From Actinomycetales bacterium (GTDB lineage Bacteria; Actinomycetota; Actinomycetes; Actinomycetales; Cellulomonadaceae), in the NCBI GenBank assembly GCA_020444245.1, contig JAHLLI010000020.1, positions 1 to 64,000 on the forward strand: a stretch of DNA of 64,000 nt, in the 5' to 3' direction. Positions within the stretch are counted from its first letter, which is position 1. Every line of letters begins with the position of its first letter. Below the pieces are notes generated by a model. The model saw only the letters and a list, made by a program, of their open reading frames with translations. It searched no databases and was not told where the DNA came from. Both the position numbers and the translations under genes were made by a program. Positions 1 to 8,035 of this stretch are shown piece after piece.

Positions 1-113
1 CGGGCGCGTCGGCGCGCCGGGTGGCGCGCGCCGCGACCGTGCTGGCGGCCGCCGGCGTGGGTGTCGCGGCCGCCGCGGCGACCGCGGCGCTGGTCCCGGG
101 GGTGGCGTCGTGA
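1..113 (+). CDS. C-terminus of unidentified protein (5' end outside window)
   Basis: Only the last 36 codons are present, in the frame ending at the TGA at 111-113. The encoded tail is Ala/Val-rich and hydrophobic (TVLAAAGVGVAAAATAALV) after an Arg-containing stretch, so it looks like a C-terminal membrane segment. The stop overlaps the GTG start of the downstream ABC permease (GTGA), so this gene is the upstream member of the same export operon. It could be another permease or an accessory membrane protein; too little is visible to name it. Confidence 0.6.
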   Translation, partial: GASARRVARAATVLAAAGVGVAAAAATAALVPGVAS

Positions 114-2734
114 CGTGGGCACGCCTGCTGCTGCGGCACCTGCGGCTGTCCGGGACGCGCTGGGTGGTGCTCGCGGTCGTGATCGCGGCGACGTCCGCGC
201 TGGCCATGGTCTGGCCCCGCTGGCTGGACACCACCGTCACCCACGAGCTACGCCGCGACCTGGGGTCCGCCTCGGCCACCTTCGTCGACCCGTCGACCCA
301 GCCCGGCAGGCTCCCGCTCCAGCTGCCCGGCCCCGAGACGCCGCCGAGCGAGTCGACCGCCTCGCGGGTGTGGCAGCCGTTGATGGCCGCACTGACCCAG
401 AACCGCGCGGCGATGCCCGAGCTGTTGCGCGGGATGCTCGGCGAGGGCCAGGCGTGGATGACCTGGGCGCCGCTGTCGGCCCTGGACGCGAGCGTGCCCG
501 ACCGCGGGCTGATGTACGTCGAGCCGGCGAGCGCACCCGACGTGTGGGACCACGCGCGGATCGTCGAGGGGCGGCTGCCCGCGATCGAGGTACCGGAGCC
601 CAGCGAGGACGGCTGGGTCCGGATCGAGGTCGCGATGTCGGTGGAGTCGGCGGACGAGATGCGCTGGAAGGTCGGCGACGTGCGCGCGACGGGCACCGCC
701 GACGCGAACGGCCTGCCGGTCGAGGTGGCGCTCGTGGGAACCTTCGAGGCGGACGACCCGCACTCGGACTACTGGCAGAACGCCGCGCCGCTGCTTCGCC
801 CGACGTTCTCCGGCACCAACGAGACCGGCATGATCGTCACCGTCCGGGGCCTGGTCTCCGCCGGGGCCGGCGTGGTCAGCACCGCGATGGCGGTCGTGCC
901 ACAGGTGGGCCGGCTCTGGTACCCGTTGGACACCACCGGCATCGACGCCCAGAACGCGGCCCAGCTCGCCCACGAGCTGCGCACCGGGCTGGATGCGGGG
1001 CAGATGGGGTACACCTTCGCCACCGACGCCCCGGCGAGGATCGACGAGGTCCTGGCCCGTGCCAGCACCGCGCAGTCGGTGCTGGGCCTGGCCGTCGCTG
1101 CGCCTGCCGGCGTGCTGCTCGCCCTGCTGGCGCTCGCCGCCCAGGTGGTGGTCGCGCCGCGGCGGGGCGGCCAGCACCTGATGGCCCAGCGGGGCGGGAC
1201 GCTCACCCAGCACCGCAGCCTGCTGAGCGTGGAGGCCGCGCTCGTGTGCCTACCCGCGGCGGCGCTCGGCGGGCTCGCCGCCCAGCGGCTGGTCCCGGTG
1301 GAGGTCACACCCTGGTGGTGGCTCGGTCCCGCGGCGGTGGGCCTCGCGCCGGTGCTGGCCATGGCCACCGGGTCGCCGGTGCCGCGCAGGGCCGCGGCCC
1401 CGCGCGTGGCGCTCGAGGTGACGCTCGCCCTGCTCGCCGTCGTGGCGCTGGTCCAGCTCGTGGTGCGCGGCACGGAGGACTCGGCCGGCACCGACCTCCT
1501 TGCGGTGGCCGCGCCGCTGCTGCTCACGGTGGTCACGGCCCTGGTGTGCGTGCGGCTGGTGCCGCTCGTGCTGGGCCCGCTGGCCCGCCGCCTGGGGGAA
1601 CGGGATGACCTCGTGGCGCCGCTGGGTGCCGCGCTCGCCGTGCGCCGGGCGGCCCCGATGACCGCGACGGTCGCGACCGTGGCCGGCACGGCGGTGGCGC
1701 TGCTCGGGGTGCTGGTCACCTCCAGCGTCGACGCGGGCCGCACCTCGGCTGCGATGGCGTACGTCGGGGCGGACGTGCGCGTCGCCGGGCTGGTCGACCA
1801 GGGCCGCATCGACGCGCTGCGCGAGGTCCCAGGGGTGGCGGCGGTGGCTCCGGTGCAGACCTCGACCTCGATCGCGCTGGACGTGGGGGAGTCCGCCCTG
1901 CTCACCAAGCTGTACGCCGCCGGGCCCGACCTCGCTGCGGCGCAGCGCGGGGTCGACGGCGCCGTGGCGGTGCCTCCCGTCGGCGGGATCGTGGTGTCCG
2001 ACGCGATGCCGGTGCACGTCGGGGACACGGTCACGCTGGAGACGTCGCCCGCGGTCACCCTGACGGTGACCGCGACGGCACCTGCCGCACCGGGCCTGAC
2101 CGGCGCCCAGGACTGGATGGTCGTCAACCGCGAGTCGCTGGCCGGGACGACGACGCCGCTGGTGGTCACCGTGACCTACCTCGCCCTGGACCCGTCGGCC
2201 GACCCCGCGACCGTCGCGGACGCGGCGCGCGAGGTCGTCGGCCCGGGGATCACCGTCTCCACGGCGCGCGACCGCCTGGACCAGCTGCGCACGGCGCCGA
2301 CCGCGACGGCGATGAGCACGGGGATCGGCGTGGTGATGGTCGTGGGCCTGCTCGCGGCGGTGCTCGCGCTGGCGCTCGCCCTGGCGGACCGCTCGGCGCG
2401 CCGTACCCGGGTGATCGCCGTGCTGCGCACGATGGGCCTGCCGCCGCGTGCCGAGTTCCGGCTCGTGCTGTGGGAAGCCGGGCCGGTGGTCGCGGTCGCC
2501 GTGCTTGCGGGTGCGGTGCTGGGCCTGGCCCTGACCGGGCTCCTGCTGGCGACCACCGACGTGCGTCCGTTCACGGGCGGCGGCGCCCAGCCCGGCCTGG
2601 CGGTGGACCCCGCCACGCTCGGCGGCGCCGTCGTGGCCGTGCTGCTGGCCGCGGGGTTGGCCGTCGTCGTCTCGGCGTTCGCGGCAGCGCGCCGCAGCGC
2701 CGCCGTCGTGCTACGTGCTGGGGAGGACTCATGA
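110..2734 (+). CDS. FtsX/MacB-type ABC transporter permease, large two-module form
   Basis: This is an 874-residue permease of the FtsX/MacB superfamily, which normally works with a LolD-like ATPase in export or lipoprotein-handling complexes. A membrane helix lies near residues 17-36, followed by a large extracytoplasmic region, a helix near 322-348 and several more to about 485. A second module starts near 505 with another extracytoplasmic domain and ends with three helices at about 735-860. The C-terminal region has the typical sequence around VLRTMGLPPRAEF, where such permeases contact the ATPase. The GTG start overlaps the upstream stop and the end overlaps the next ATG, so the genes are probably coupled. 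The substrate is not evident. Confidence 0.9.
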   Translation: MTWARLLLRHLRLSGTRWVVLAVVIAATSALAMVWPRWLDTTVTHELRRDLGSASATFVDPSTQPGRLPLQLPGPETPPSESTASRVWQPLMAALTQNRAAMPELLRGMLGEGQAWMTWAPLSALDASVPDRGLMYVEPASAPDVWDHARIVEGRLPAIEVPEPSEDGWVRIEVAMSVESADEMRWKVGDVRATGTADANGLPVEVALVGTFEADDPHSDYWQNAAPLLRPTFSGTNETGMIVTVRGLVSAGAGVVSTAMAVVPQVGRLWYPLDTTGIDAQNAAQLAHELRTGLDAGQMGYTFATDAPARIDEVLARASTAQSVLGLAVAAPAGVLLALLALAAQVVVAPRRGGQHLMAQRGGTLTQHRSLLSVEAALVCLPAAALGGLAAQRLVPVEVTPWWWLGPAAVGLAPVLAMATGSPVPRRAAAPRVALEVTLALLAVVALVQLVVRGTEDSAGTDLLAVAAPLLLTVVTALVCVRLVPLVLGPLARRLGERDDLVAPLGAALAVRRAAPMTATVATVAGTAVALLGVLVTSSVDAGRTSAAMAYVGADVRVAGLVDQGRIDALREVPGVAAVAPVQTSTSIALDVGESALLTKLYAAGPDLAAAQRGVDGAVAVPPVGGIVVSDAMPVHVGDTVTLETSPAVTLTVTATAPAAPGLTGAQDWMVVNRESLAGTTTPLVVTVTYLALDPSADPATVADAAREVVGPGITVSTARDRLDQLRTAPTATAMSTGIGVVMVVGLLAAVLALALALADRSARRTRVIAVLRTMGLPPRAEFRLVLWEAGPVVAVAVLAGAVLGLALTGLLLATTDVRPFTGGGAQPGLAVDPATLGGAVVAVLLAAGLAVVVSAFAAARRSAAVVLRAGEDS

Positions 2735-3690
2735 TCGTCTGCGAGGACATGGTGCGGATCTACCGCGGTGACGGCGTGGAGGTGCAGGCCCTCCAGGGCC
2801 TCTCGCTGCGCATCGAGGAGGGTGAGCTGGTCGCCGTCGTCGGCGCCTCGGGGTCCGGCAAGTCGACCCTGCTGGCGATCCTGGGTGCGCAGGACCTGCC
2901 GTCGGCCGGTGTGGTGCGCGTGGCCGGGCGGGACCTGGTGGCCCTGGACCGCCGTGGCCGGCAGGCCTACCGCCGCAGCGACGTCGGGTTCGTCTGGCAG
3001 CAGACCGGGGACAACCTGGTCGGCTACCTGTCCGCGGTGGAGAACGTCGAGCTGCCGATGCTGCTCGCCGGTGGCTCGGGACGCCGCGCGGCCCGCCGCA
3101 GGCGCGCGCTGGACCTGCTGGACCTGCTCGACGTGGCCGACCTGGCCGACCGGCGCCCGGAGCAGATGTCCGGCGGCCAGCAGCAGCGGGTCGCGATCGC
3201 GATCGCGCTGGCCAACGATCCGCAGGTGCTGCTGGCCGACGAGCCCACCGGCCAGCTGGACGAGGCGACCTCAGCCGAGGTGCTCGAGGCGATCCGCGAC
3301 GTCAACGCCGCGCTGGGCGTCACGACGCTCGTGGTGACCCACGACCGCGCGGTCAGCGACCACGTCAGCCGCACCGTGCAGATCCGCGACGGCCGGGTGT
3401 CGGGAGAGGTGGTCCGCCACGGCGCCGAGCACCACCTCGCCGAGGAGTTCACCGTCATCGACAAGGTCGGCCGCCTCCAGCTGCCGCGCGAGTACGTCGA
3501 GCGCCTGGGCCTGGCGGACCGGGTCCGCCTCACCCTCGAGCCGGACCACGTGCAGGTGTACCCCGGGCAGGGGGAGAACCCGGCCTCGGAGGCGCCGCCC
3601 GCCGCGCCGCCCGACGACGTGCCGGTCGATGATGTCCGGTTCGACGACGTCCCGTTCGACGACGTCCGGTTCGAAGGGGGACCGGCATGA
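2731..3690 (+). CDS. ABC transporter ATPase with C-terminal AbrB-like extension
   Basis: This LolD/MacB-type nucleotide-binding protein has 319 residues; such ATPases usually have 220-240. Walker A (GASGSGKST) is at 38-46, the signature SGGQQQR near 147-153, Walker B VLLADEPT near 166-173 and the switch His near 204. After the ATPase fold, residues 241-279 read like a SpoVT/AbrB swapped-hairpin domain (TVIDKVGRLQLP, then a LGLADRV turn). The last 30 residues are acidic repeats of the type DDV(P/R)(V/F). The ATG start overlaps the permease stop and the stop overlaps the next ATG. The domain likeness is judged by eye. Confidence 0.93.
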   Translation: MIVCEDMVRIYRGDGVEVQALQGLSLRIEEGELVAVVGASGSGKSTLLAILGAQDLPSAGVVRVAGRDLVALDRRGRQAYRRSDVGFVWQQTGDNLVGYLSAVENVELPMLLAGGSGRRAARRRRALDLLDLLDVADLADRRPEQMSGGQQQRVAIAIALANDPQVLLADEPTGQLDEATSAEVLEAIRDVNAALGVTTLVVTHDRAVSDHVSRTVQIRDGRVSGEVVRHGAEHHLAEEFTVIDKVGRLQLPREYVERLGLADRVRLTLEPDHVQVYPGQGENPASEAPPAAPPDDVPVDDVRFDDVPFDDVRFEGGPA

Positions 3691-4385
3691 CCGCCGCGCT
3701 CGAGGCCGTCGCGGTCTCCCGGACGTTCACCTCGGGCGCCGGGCCGGTGCACGCCGTGGTGGAGGCGTCGCTGTCGGTCGCGCCGGGCGAGCTGGTCGCG
3801 CTGGCCGGCAAGTCCGGCTCCGGCAAGACGACCCTGCTCAACCTGATGGGTGGCCTGGACGAGCCGACCTCCGGACAGGTCCTGGTGGACGGCGTCGACC
3901 TCGCGGGCCTGGGCCAGGCCGAGCTGCTGGCGCTGCGCCGCACGCACATCACCTTCGTCTTCCAGTCCTTCGGGCTGCTGCCCGAGCTGACCGCGCAGGA
4001 GAACGTCGAGGTCCCGCTGCGGCTGTTGCGCGTGCCGGCCCGCGAGCGCGCGGACCGGGTCGCGGCGGCGCTCGACGCGGTCGGGCTGACCCGGCACGCC
4101 CGGCAGACCCCCGCGCAGCTGTCCGGCGGCCAGCTCCAGCGCGTCGGTGTGGCCAGGGCGGTGGTCGCCGAGCCGGCCGTGCTGCTGGCCGACGAGCCCA
4201 CCGGCCAGCTCGACTCGACCACCGGCCTGGAGATCATGGCGCTGCTGCAGGACCTCACGCACCGCCGCGGGATGGCGACCCTGGTGGCGACCCACGACCC
4301 GCTGCTGCTGCGTGACGCGGACCGGGTCCTGGAGATCCACGACGGTCGGTTGCGCACCGCGGGACGTCACCGCTTGCAAAACTGA
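3687..4385 (+). CDS. ABC transporter ATPase (LolD/MacB type)
   Basis: A 232-residue nucleotide-binding protein with Walker A GKSGSGKTT (about residues 41-49), signature LSGGQLQR, Walker B VLLADEPTGQLD and a switch His in ATHDP. It is the second ATPase of the operon, starting in an ATGA overlap with the first. Two different ATPases behind one permease with two modules suggests either a heterodimeric engine or two complexes. The end of this gene carries the -35 box of the following tetR promoter, so the regulator can be transcribed apart from the exporter. Confidence 0.93.
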   Translation: MTAALEAVAVSRTFTSGAGPVHAVVEASLSVAPGELVALAGKSGSGKTTLLNLMGGLDEPTSGQVLVDGVDLAGLGQAELLALRRTHITFVFQSFGLLPELTAQENVEVPLRLLRVPARERADRVAAALDAVGLTRHARQTPAQLSGGQLQRVGVARAVVAEPAVLLADEPTGQLDSTTGLEIMALLQDLTHRRGMATLVATHDPLLLRDADRVLEIHDGRLRTAGRHRLQN

Positions 4386-4403
4386 CCAGTCGGTTTCTAT
4401 AGT
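4374..4403 (+). promoter_or_regulatory. tetR promoter, predicted leaderless
   Basis: A -35 box TTGCAA (4374-4379) and a -10 box TATAGT (4398-4403) are 18 nt apart. Seven nucleotides past the -10 box lies the A of the tetR ATG (4410), so transcription probably starts at the start codon. The -35 box lies inside the preceding ATPase gene. Confidence 0.75.
4380..4395. promoter_or_regulatory. Probable TetR operator between -35 and -10
   Basis: A 16-bp imperfect palindrome, AACTGACCAGTCGGTT, fills the spacer between the -35 and -10 boxes. Half sites are AAC(T/C)GAC and GTC(G/A)GTT. Its size and position are typical of an autoregulatory TetR-family operator; binding there would block RNA polymerase. 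Confidence 0.7.
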
Positions 4404-4409
4404 GGCGGC

Positions 4410-5009
4410 ATGCCACGAGTCTCAGTCGAGCGCGCCCGAGCCCAGCGCGAGCGGATCATCACGGCCGCGGTCCAGGTCTTCGCCGAGCGCGGCTACGGTC
4501 CCACCACGATCGACGCCGTCTGCCAGGTGGCCGGCCTGAGCAAGGGCGCGGTGTACACCTACGTCGCCAGCAAGGAGGAGCTGTTCCTCGCGGCCTCCGA
4601 GCACGTCTTCGAGCGGCGCTACGCCACACTCGCCGACGCCGCGCGCGGCGGGGACGTCGATGCGCTGCTGGCGGCCTTCACGGGGTCCCTCGAACAGGAC
4701 CAGCGGGCGTTCCTGCGCCTGTGGGTCGAGGGCTTCCTGCTGGCCGAGGCGATCCCCGACCTGGCCGCGCTCAAGGCCGGCTACCACGAGCGGTTCGCCG
4801 GCCTGTTGGTCGACGTCCTGCAAGCGGCTCAACGCGGAGGGTCGCTCGACCCGGCGCTGGACGCGCGCAGTGCCGCGGTCGCGCTGATGGCGCTCGCCGA
4901 CGGTCTCCTGCTGCACGCGCTCGTGCCGGGGTCCGGACCGGCGCCCGAGCAGGCCGCGAGCGTGCTCACCGACCTGTTCGTACCGTGGCGCGGCGGGAGC
5001 CCGTCGTGA
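4410..5009 (+). CDS. TetR/AcrR-family transcriptional regulator
   Basis: A 199-residue repressor-type protein. The N-terminal helix-turn-helix is clear (ITAAVQVFAERGYGPTTID, then GLSKGAVYTYVASKEEL, residues about 15-60), followed by an all-helical ligand-binding region. No Shine-Dalgarno is needed if the mRNA is leaderless, as the promoter position predicts. The gene lies 24 bp after the ABC operon, and its stop overlaps the GTG of the ATP-grasp gene. It probably represses itself and the ATP-grasp gene. Whether it also controls the upstream exporter is open. The ligand is unknown. Confidence 0.93.
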   Translation: MPRVSVERARAQRERIITAAVQVFAERGYGPTTIDAVCQVAGLSKGAVYTYVASKEELFLAASEHVFERRYATLADAARGGDVDALLAAFTGSLEQDQRAFLRLWVEGFLLAEAIPDLAALKAGYHERFAGLLVDVLQAAQRGGSLDPALDARSAAVALMALADGLLLHALVPGSGPAPEQAASVLTDLFVPWRGGSPS

Positions 5010-6289
5010 GCCGGCCGCGGATCCTGCTGTCGGAGGGGTCGAGCACCAACGCCCGCGAGACGATCACCGCGCTGGGCCTCGCCGGGTACCGGGTGGACGT
5101 CTGCGACCCGAACCCGGCGTGCCTGGCCCGGTTCTCGCGGTTCGTCAGGCGGGTGCACCGGTGCCCGGTCTCCGGTCGGGACCCCGTCGGCTACCTGCGA
5201 GCGGTGTCCCGACTGCTCGCCGAGCATCGCTACGACGTGCTGCTGCCGGTCAACGAGCAGGCCTACCTGTTCGCCTGGGCGCGCGACGAGCTCGAGCCCC
5301 TGACCGGCCTCGCGGTGGCGGACTTCGCGGCCTTCCGTCGGGTCCAGACCAAGACGGCGTTCCTCGGCCTGCTCGACGAGCTGGGCCTCGCCCATCCGGC
5401 GACCGCGATCGTCCACGACCGGGCGCAGCTGACGGCTGCGCTGACGGAGCTGGGCTCCCACTGCTGGGTCAAGACGGCCGAGGGCACGGCCAGCGTCGGC
5501 GTGTGGCGCGTCCAGGCGGCCGACGCCGGCCGGCTGTGGGAGGCACCCGGGTTCGTCGAGGAGCTGCACGGCCCGCACGGCGTGCTCGTGCAGGCGAATG
5601 CCACCGGTGCCTTCGAGCAGGCGCACGCGCTGTTCGACAGGGGTCGGCTGGTGGCGCTGCGCACCGACCGACGCCTGGTCGAGGGGATCAACGGCGGTCC
5701 GGCGCTCAAGGTCGGCGTGCACCGGCCGGCCGTGGGCGACGACCTGCGCCGGCTCGGGAGCGCACTCGGGTGGCACGGCGGCTTCTCGGTCGACTACTTC
5801 TGGGACGAGGCGACCGGCCGAGCCGCCTACATCGACCCGAACCCGCGACTGACCGAGCCGATGAACGCGCTGGTCAACGGCGCGAACCTGGCCGAGCTCC
5901 AGGTCCGGCTCTCGCTCGGCGAGCAGCTGCCGAGCGTGGCGGACGGCACCCGGTCCGCGCGCAGCCACGGCCTGATCCACGCGGTCCTCGGGGCCGCGGC
6001 GGACGGCGGCGGTCGTCGCGGCGTGCTCGCCACTGCCGGCCGCGTGTTCGTCCAGCGGGGGGAGTACGCCGGGAGCCGCGAGGGCCTCACCCCGCCCCGC
6101 GCCGACCCGCCGTCGGCGCTCGCGACGGCCTACGTCGTCGGGCGCCTCGTGCTCGACCCGGCTCGTGCGCAGCGGATGGCCACCGGAACGATCGCCAGCT
6201 ACTCCCTCGGCAACGCCGTCACCGCGCTCGCCTCCGCGACTCCGGCCGCCCTCGGGTTCGCCGGCCCCGGCGTCACGGGGTGCGCATGA
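5006..6289 (+). CDS. ATP-grasp domain protein, substrate unknown
   Basis: A 427-residue protein with the layout of carbamoyl-phosphate-synthase-like ATP-grasp enzymes. It has an N-terminal Rossmann-like part (ILLSEGSSTNARETITALG), a central ATP-grasp lobe (VQTKTAFLGLLDELGL, then HCWVKTAEGTASVGV) and a metal-site region ending YIDPNPRLTEPMNALVNG, near residues 275-295. Such enzymes ligate an acyl-phosphate to an amine or thiol. The GTG start overlaps the tetR stop. It may modify a small metabolite or peptide exported by the flanking ABC systems, but that is inference. Its 3' end overlaps that of the convergent permease gene by 17 bp. Confidence 0.85.
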   Translation: MSRPRILLSEGSSTNARETITALGLAGYRVDVCDPNPACLARFSRFVRRVHRCPVSGRDPVGYLRAVSRLLAEHRYDVLLPVNEQAYLFAWARDELEPLTGLAVADFAAFRRVQTKTAFLGLLDELGLAHPATAIVHDRAQLTAALTELGSHCWVKTAEGTASVGVWRVQAADAGRLWEAPGFVEELHGPHGVLVQANATGAFEQAHALFDRGRLVALRTDRRLVEGINGGPALKVGVHRPAVGDDLRRLGSALGWHGGFSVDYFWDEATGRAAYIDPNPRLTEPMNALVNGANLAELQVRLSLGEQLPSVADGTRSARSHGLIHAVLGAAADGGGRRGVLATAGRVFVQRGEYAGSREGLTPPRADPPSALATAYVVGRLVLDPARAQRMATGTIASYSLGNAVTALASATPAALGFAGPGVTGCA

Positions 6290-7382
6290 CCTCGACCGGG
6301 TCACGCCGGGCGGCGTAGATCGCCGGGGGCAGGCACGCGGCCGCCGCGGTGAGGACGCCGAGCGTCGCGGTGGCCGCGGCAAAGGCGACCGGCACCTGGC
6401 CCGTGGAGTGCCAGACCTGCGCGCACCCGGCCGCCGACCCCAGCGCCGCACCCACGAGCGCGGGAGCGGCGGTGCGTGCCGCCACCAGGCCCACCAGGGC
6501 GCCCCGGGTGATGCCGAGCGTGCGCCGCCGGCCCAGGTCTCGGCGCCGGATGAGCACGTCGGCGAGCACGACGACCGCGACGAAGAACGCGCCCGCGCCC
6601 AGGATCACCAGGAGCAGCGAGCGGCCCAGCCCGGCGAGCGTGCCGGCGGCCCGCTGGCTGGCGCCGGCGGCAGCGAGGGCGGCGGTGACCTGCACGGTCG
6701 CGGCGTCGGGGTCGACGATCGCGAGGGTCGCGTCCTGGACGGCCTTGACGTGGGACACGTCGTCCGCGACCACCCGGACCTGGTGGAAGGCGTCGCCGGC
6801 GACCGCGGCGTCCGAGGAGGGCTCCGGCATCGTGAGGGCGACGTCCGCGAGGTCGTCGAACGGTGCCTTCGGGGCGAAGCTGCCCACCACGGACCACTGG
6901 GTCCCGTCGGCGGCCTGCAGGTAGCCGACCGGTTCGGCCAGTCCGAGCCTGGCCATCACGGCCGCAGGGACGATGGCCTCGCCCGGGCCGGGCAGCCGCC
7001 CTCGCGTGAGGGTCACGGCGCTGGCGACCGTGCCGTGCACACCGACCACGGCGACCGGCGTCGACCCGGTGCCGAGCGCCCCGTTGACGGCGTCCACGGG
7101 CAGGTCGGTGGCGATCACGGCGTCCGTGCCGTTCAGCGTGACCAGCAGGCTCAGGGCCTGCGGGGTGAGCGACGCGCCGTCGAGGTTCTGGGTCAGGGTC
7201 AGGGTGCGGGCGGCCGGACCGGCGAGCTCCCGGGCGAGCGCGGCCTCGGCGGCGGCCTGACGACCCACCGTCAGCACGGCGGCCACGCAGGTCGTGGCGA
7301 TGACCAGTGCGACGAGCGCGGTCGGGACCAGCGACGCCCGCGCCGCAGCGGTCGCCTCCCGGAGCAGGACGGCCGCCCTCAC
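6273..7382 (-). CDS. FtsX-type ABC transporter permease (single module)
   Basis: A 369-residue permease with one membrane helix near residues 17-38, an extracytoplasmic domain of about 200 residues and three C-terminal helices (about 252-276, 290-312, 325-350), ending RRDPVEVMRTP. This four-helix plan is that of MacB/FtsX half-permeases. The GTG start overlaps the stop of the ATPase gene. It is the last gene of the six-gene operon that starts with a sigma factor. With the adaptor and ATPase it should form an exporter that reaches the cell wall. Confidence 0.9.
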   Translation of the reverse strand: MRAAVLLREATAAARASLVPTALVALVIATTCVAAVLTVGRQAAAEAALARELAGPAARTLTLTQNLDGASLTPQALSLLVTLNGTDAVIATDLPVDAVNGALGTGSTPVAVVGVHGTVASAVTLTRGRLPGPGEAIVPAAVMARLGLAEPVGYLQAADGTQWSVVGSFAPKAPFDDLADVALTMPEPSSDAAVAGDAFHQVRVVADDVSHVKAVQDATLAIVDPDAATVQVTAALAAAGASQRAAGTLAGLGRSLLLVILGAGAFFVAVVVLADVLIRRRDLGRRRTLGITRGALVGLVAARTAAPALVGAALGSAAGCAQVWHSTGQVPVAFAAATATLGVLTAAAACLPPAIYAARRDPVEVMRTP

Positions 7383-8035
7383 AGCGTGACCACCTCGTGC
7401 GCACGGGCGACCACAGTGGGGTCGTGAGTCGCGATGACGACGGTGCACCCGGTGCCGGCGGCGTCCAGGAGGGCGTCGACGACCAGGTCGGAGTTGGCCG
7501 GGTCGAGGTTCCCGGTGGGCTCGTCGGCGAGCACCAGGTCGGGGGAGCTGACCAGGGCGCGGCACACCGCGACGCGCTGCGCCTGGCCGCCGGAGACCTG
7601 CCCGGGGCGGTGGTCGGCGCGGTCGGCCAGGCCGAACCGGGTCAGCAGGTCCAGGGCGCGGGGGCGGAGCAGGCCCGGCGTGCCGCCCGCGTACAGGCCC
7701 GGCTCGATCACCGAGTCGAGCACGTCGCGCGCCGGGTCGAGCTCGCTGTCCTGGAACACGAAGCCGATCCGGGTCGCGCGCAGCCGGGACCGCGTTCGGT
7801 CCGCCAGGGCAGAGGCGTTCTGCCCGTCGATCAGCACGCACCCGTGCGACGGGGTGAGCATCAGCCCCAGCAGGTACAGCAGCGTGGACTTGCCCCGACC
7901 GGACGGGCCGGTCAGCGCCGTCAGCCGCCCCGGGGCGAAGGCGTGGGTCAGCCCGCCGAACAGCTCGGTGCCGCCGCGTCGGTAGGCGAAGCGGAGGTCC
8001 TCCACGGCAAGCACCGGGGCCGCGGGCGTGGTCAC
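7379..8035 (-). CDS. ABC transporter ATPase (MacB/LolD type)
   Basis: A 218-residue ATPase with Walker A GPSGRGKST, signature VSGGQAQR, Walker B LVLADEPTGNLD and a switch His in IATHDP. The GTG start lies in a GTGA overlap with the peptidoglycan-binding adaptor, and its own stop overlaps the permease start. Gene order adaptor-ATPase-permease matches MacAB-like systems, here transcribed behind a sigma factor. No membrane segment is present, as expected for the cytoplasmic engine. Confidence 0.93.
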   Translation of the reverse strand: MTTPAAPVLAVEDLRFAYRRGGTELFGGLTHAFAPGRLTALTGPSGRGKSTLLYLLGLMLTPSHGCVLIDGQNASALADRTRSRLRATRIGFVFQDSELDPARDVLDSVIEPGLYAGGTPGLLRPRALDLLTRFGLADRADHRPGQVSGGQAQRVAVCRALVSSPDLVLADEPTGNLDPANSDLVVDALLDAAGTGCTVVIATHDPTVVARAHEVVTL

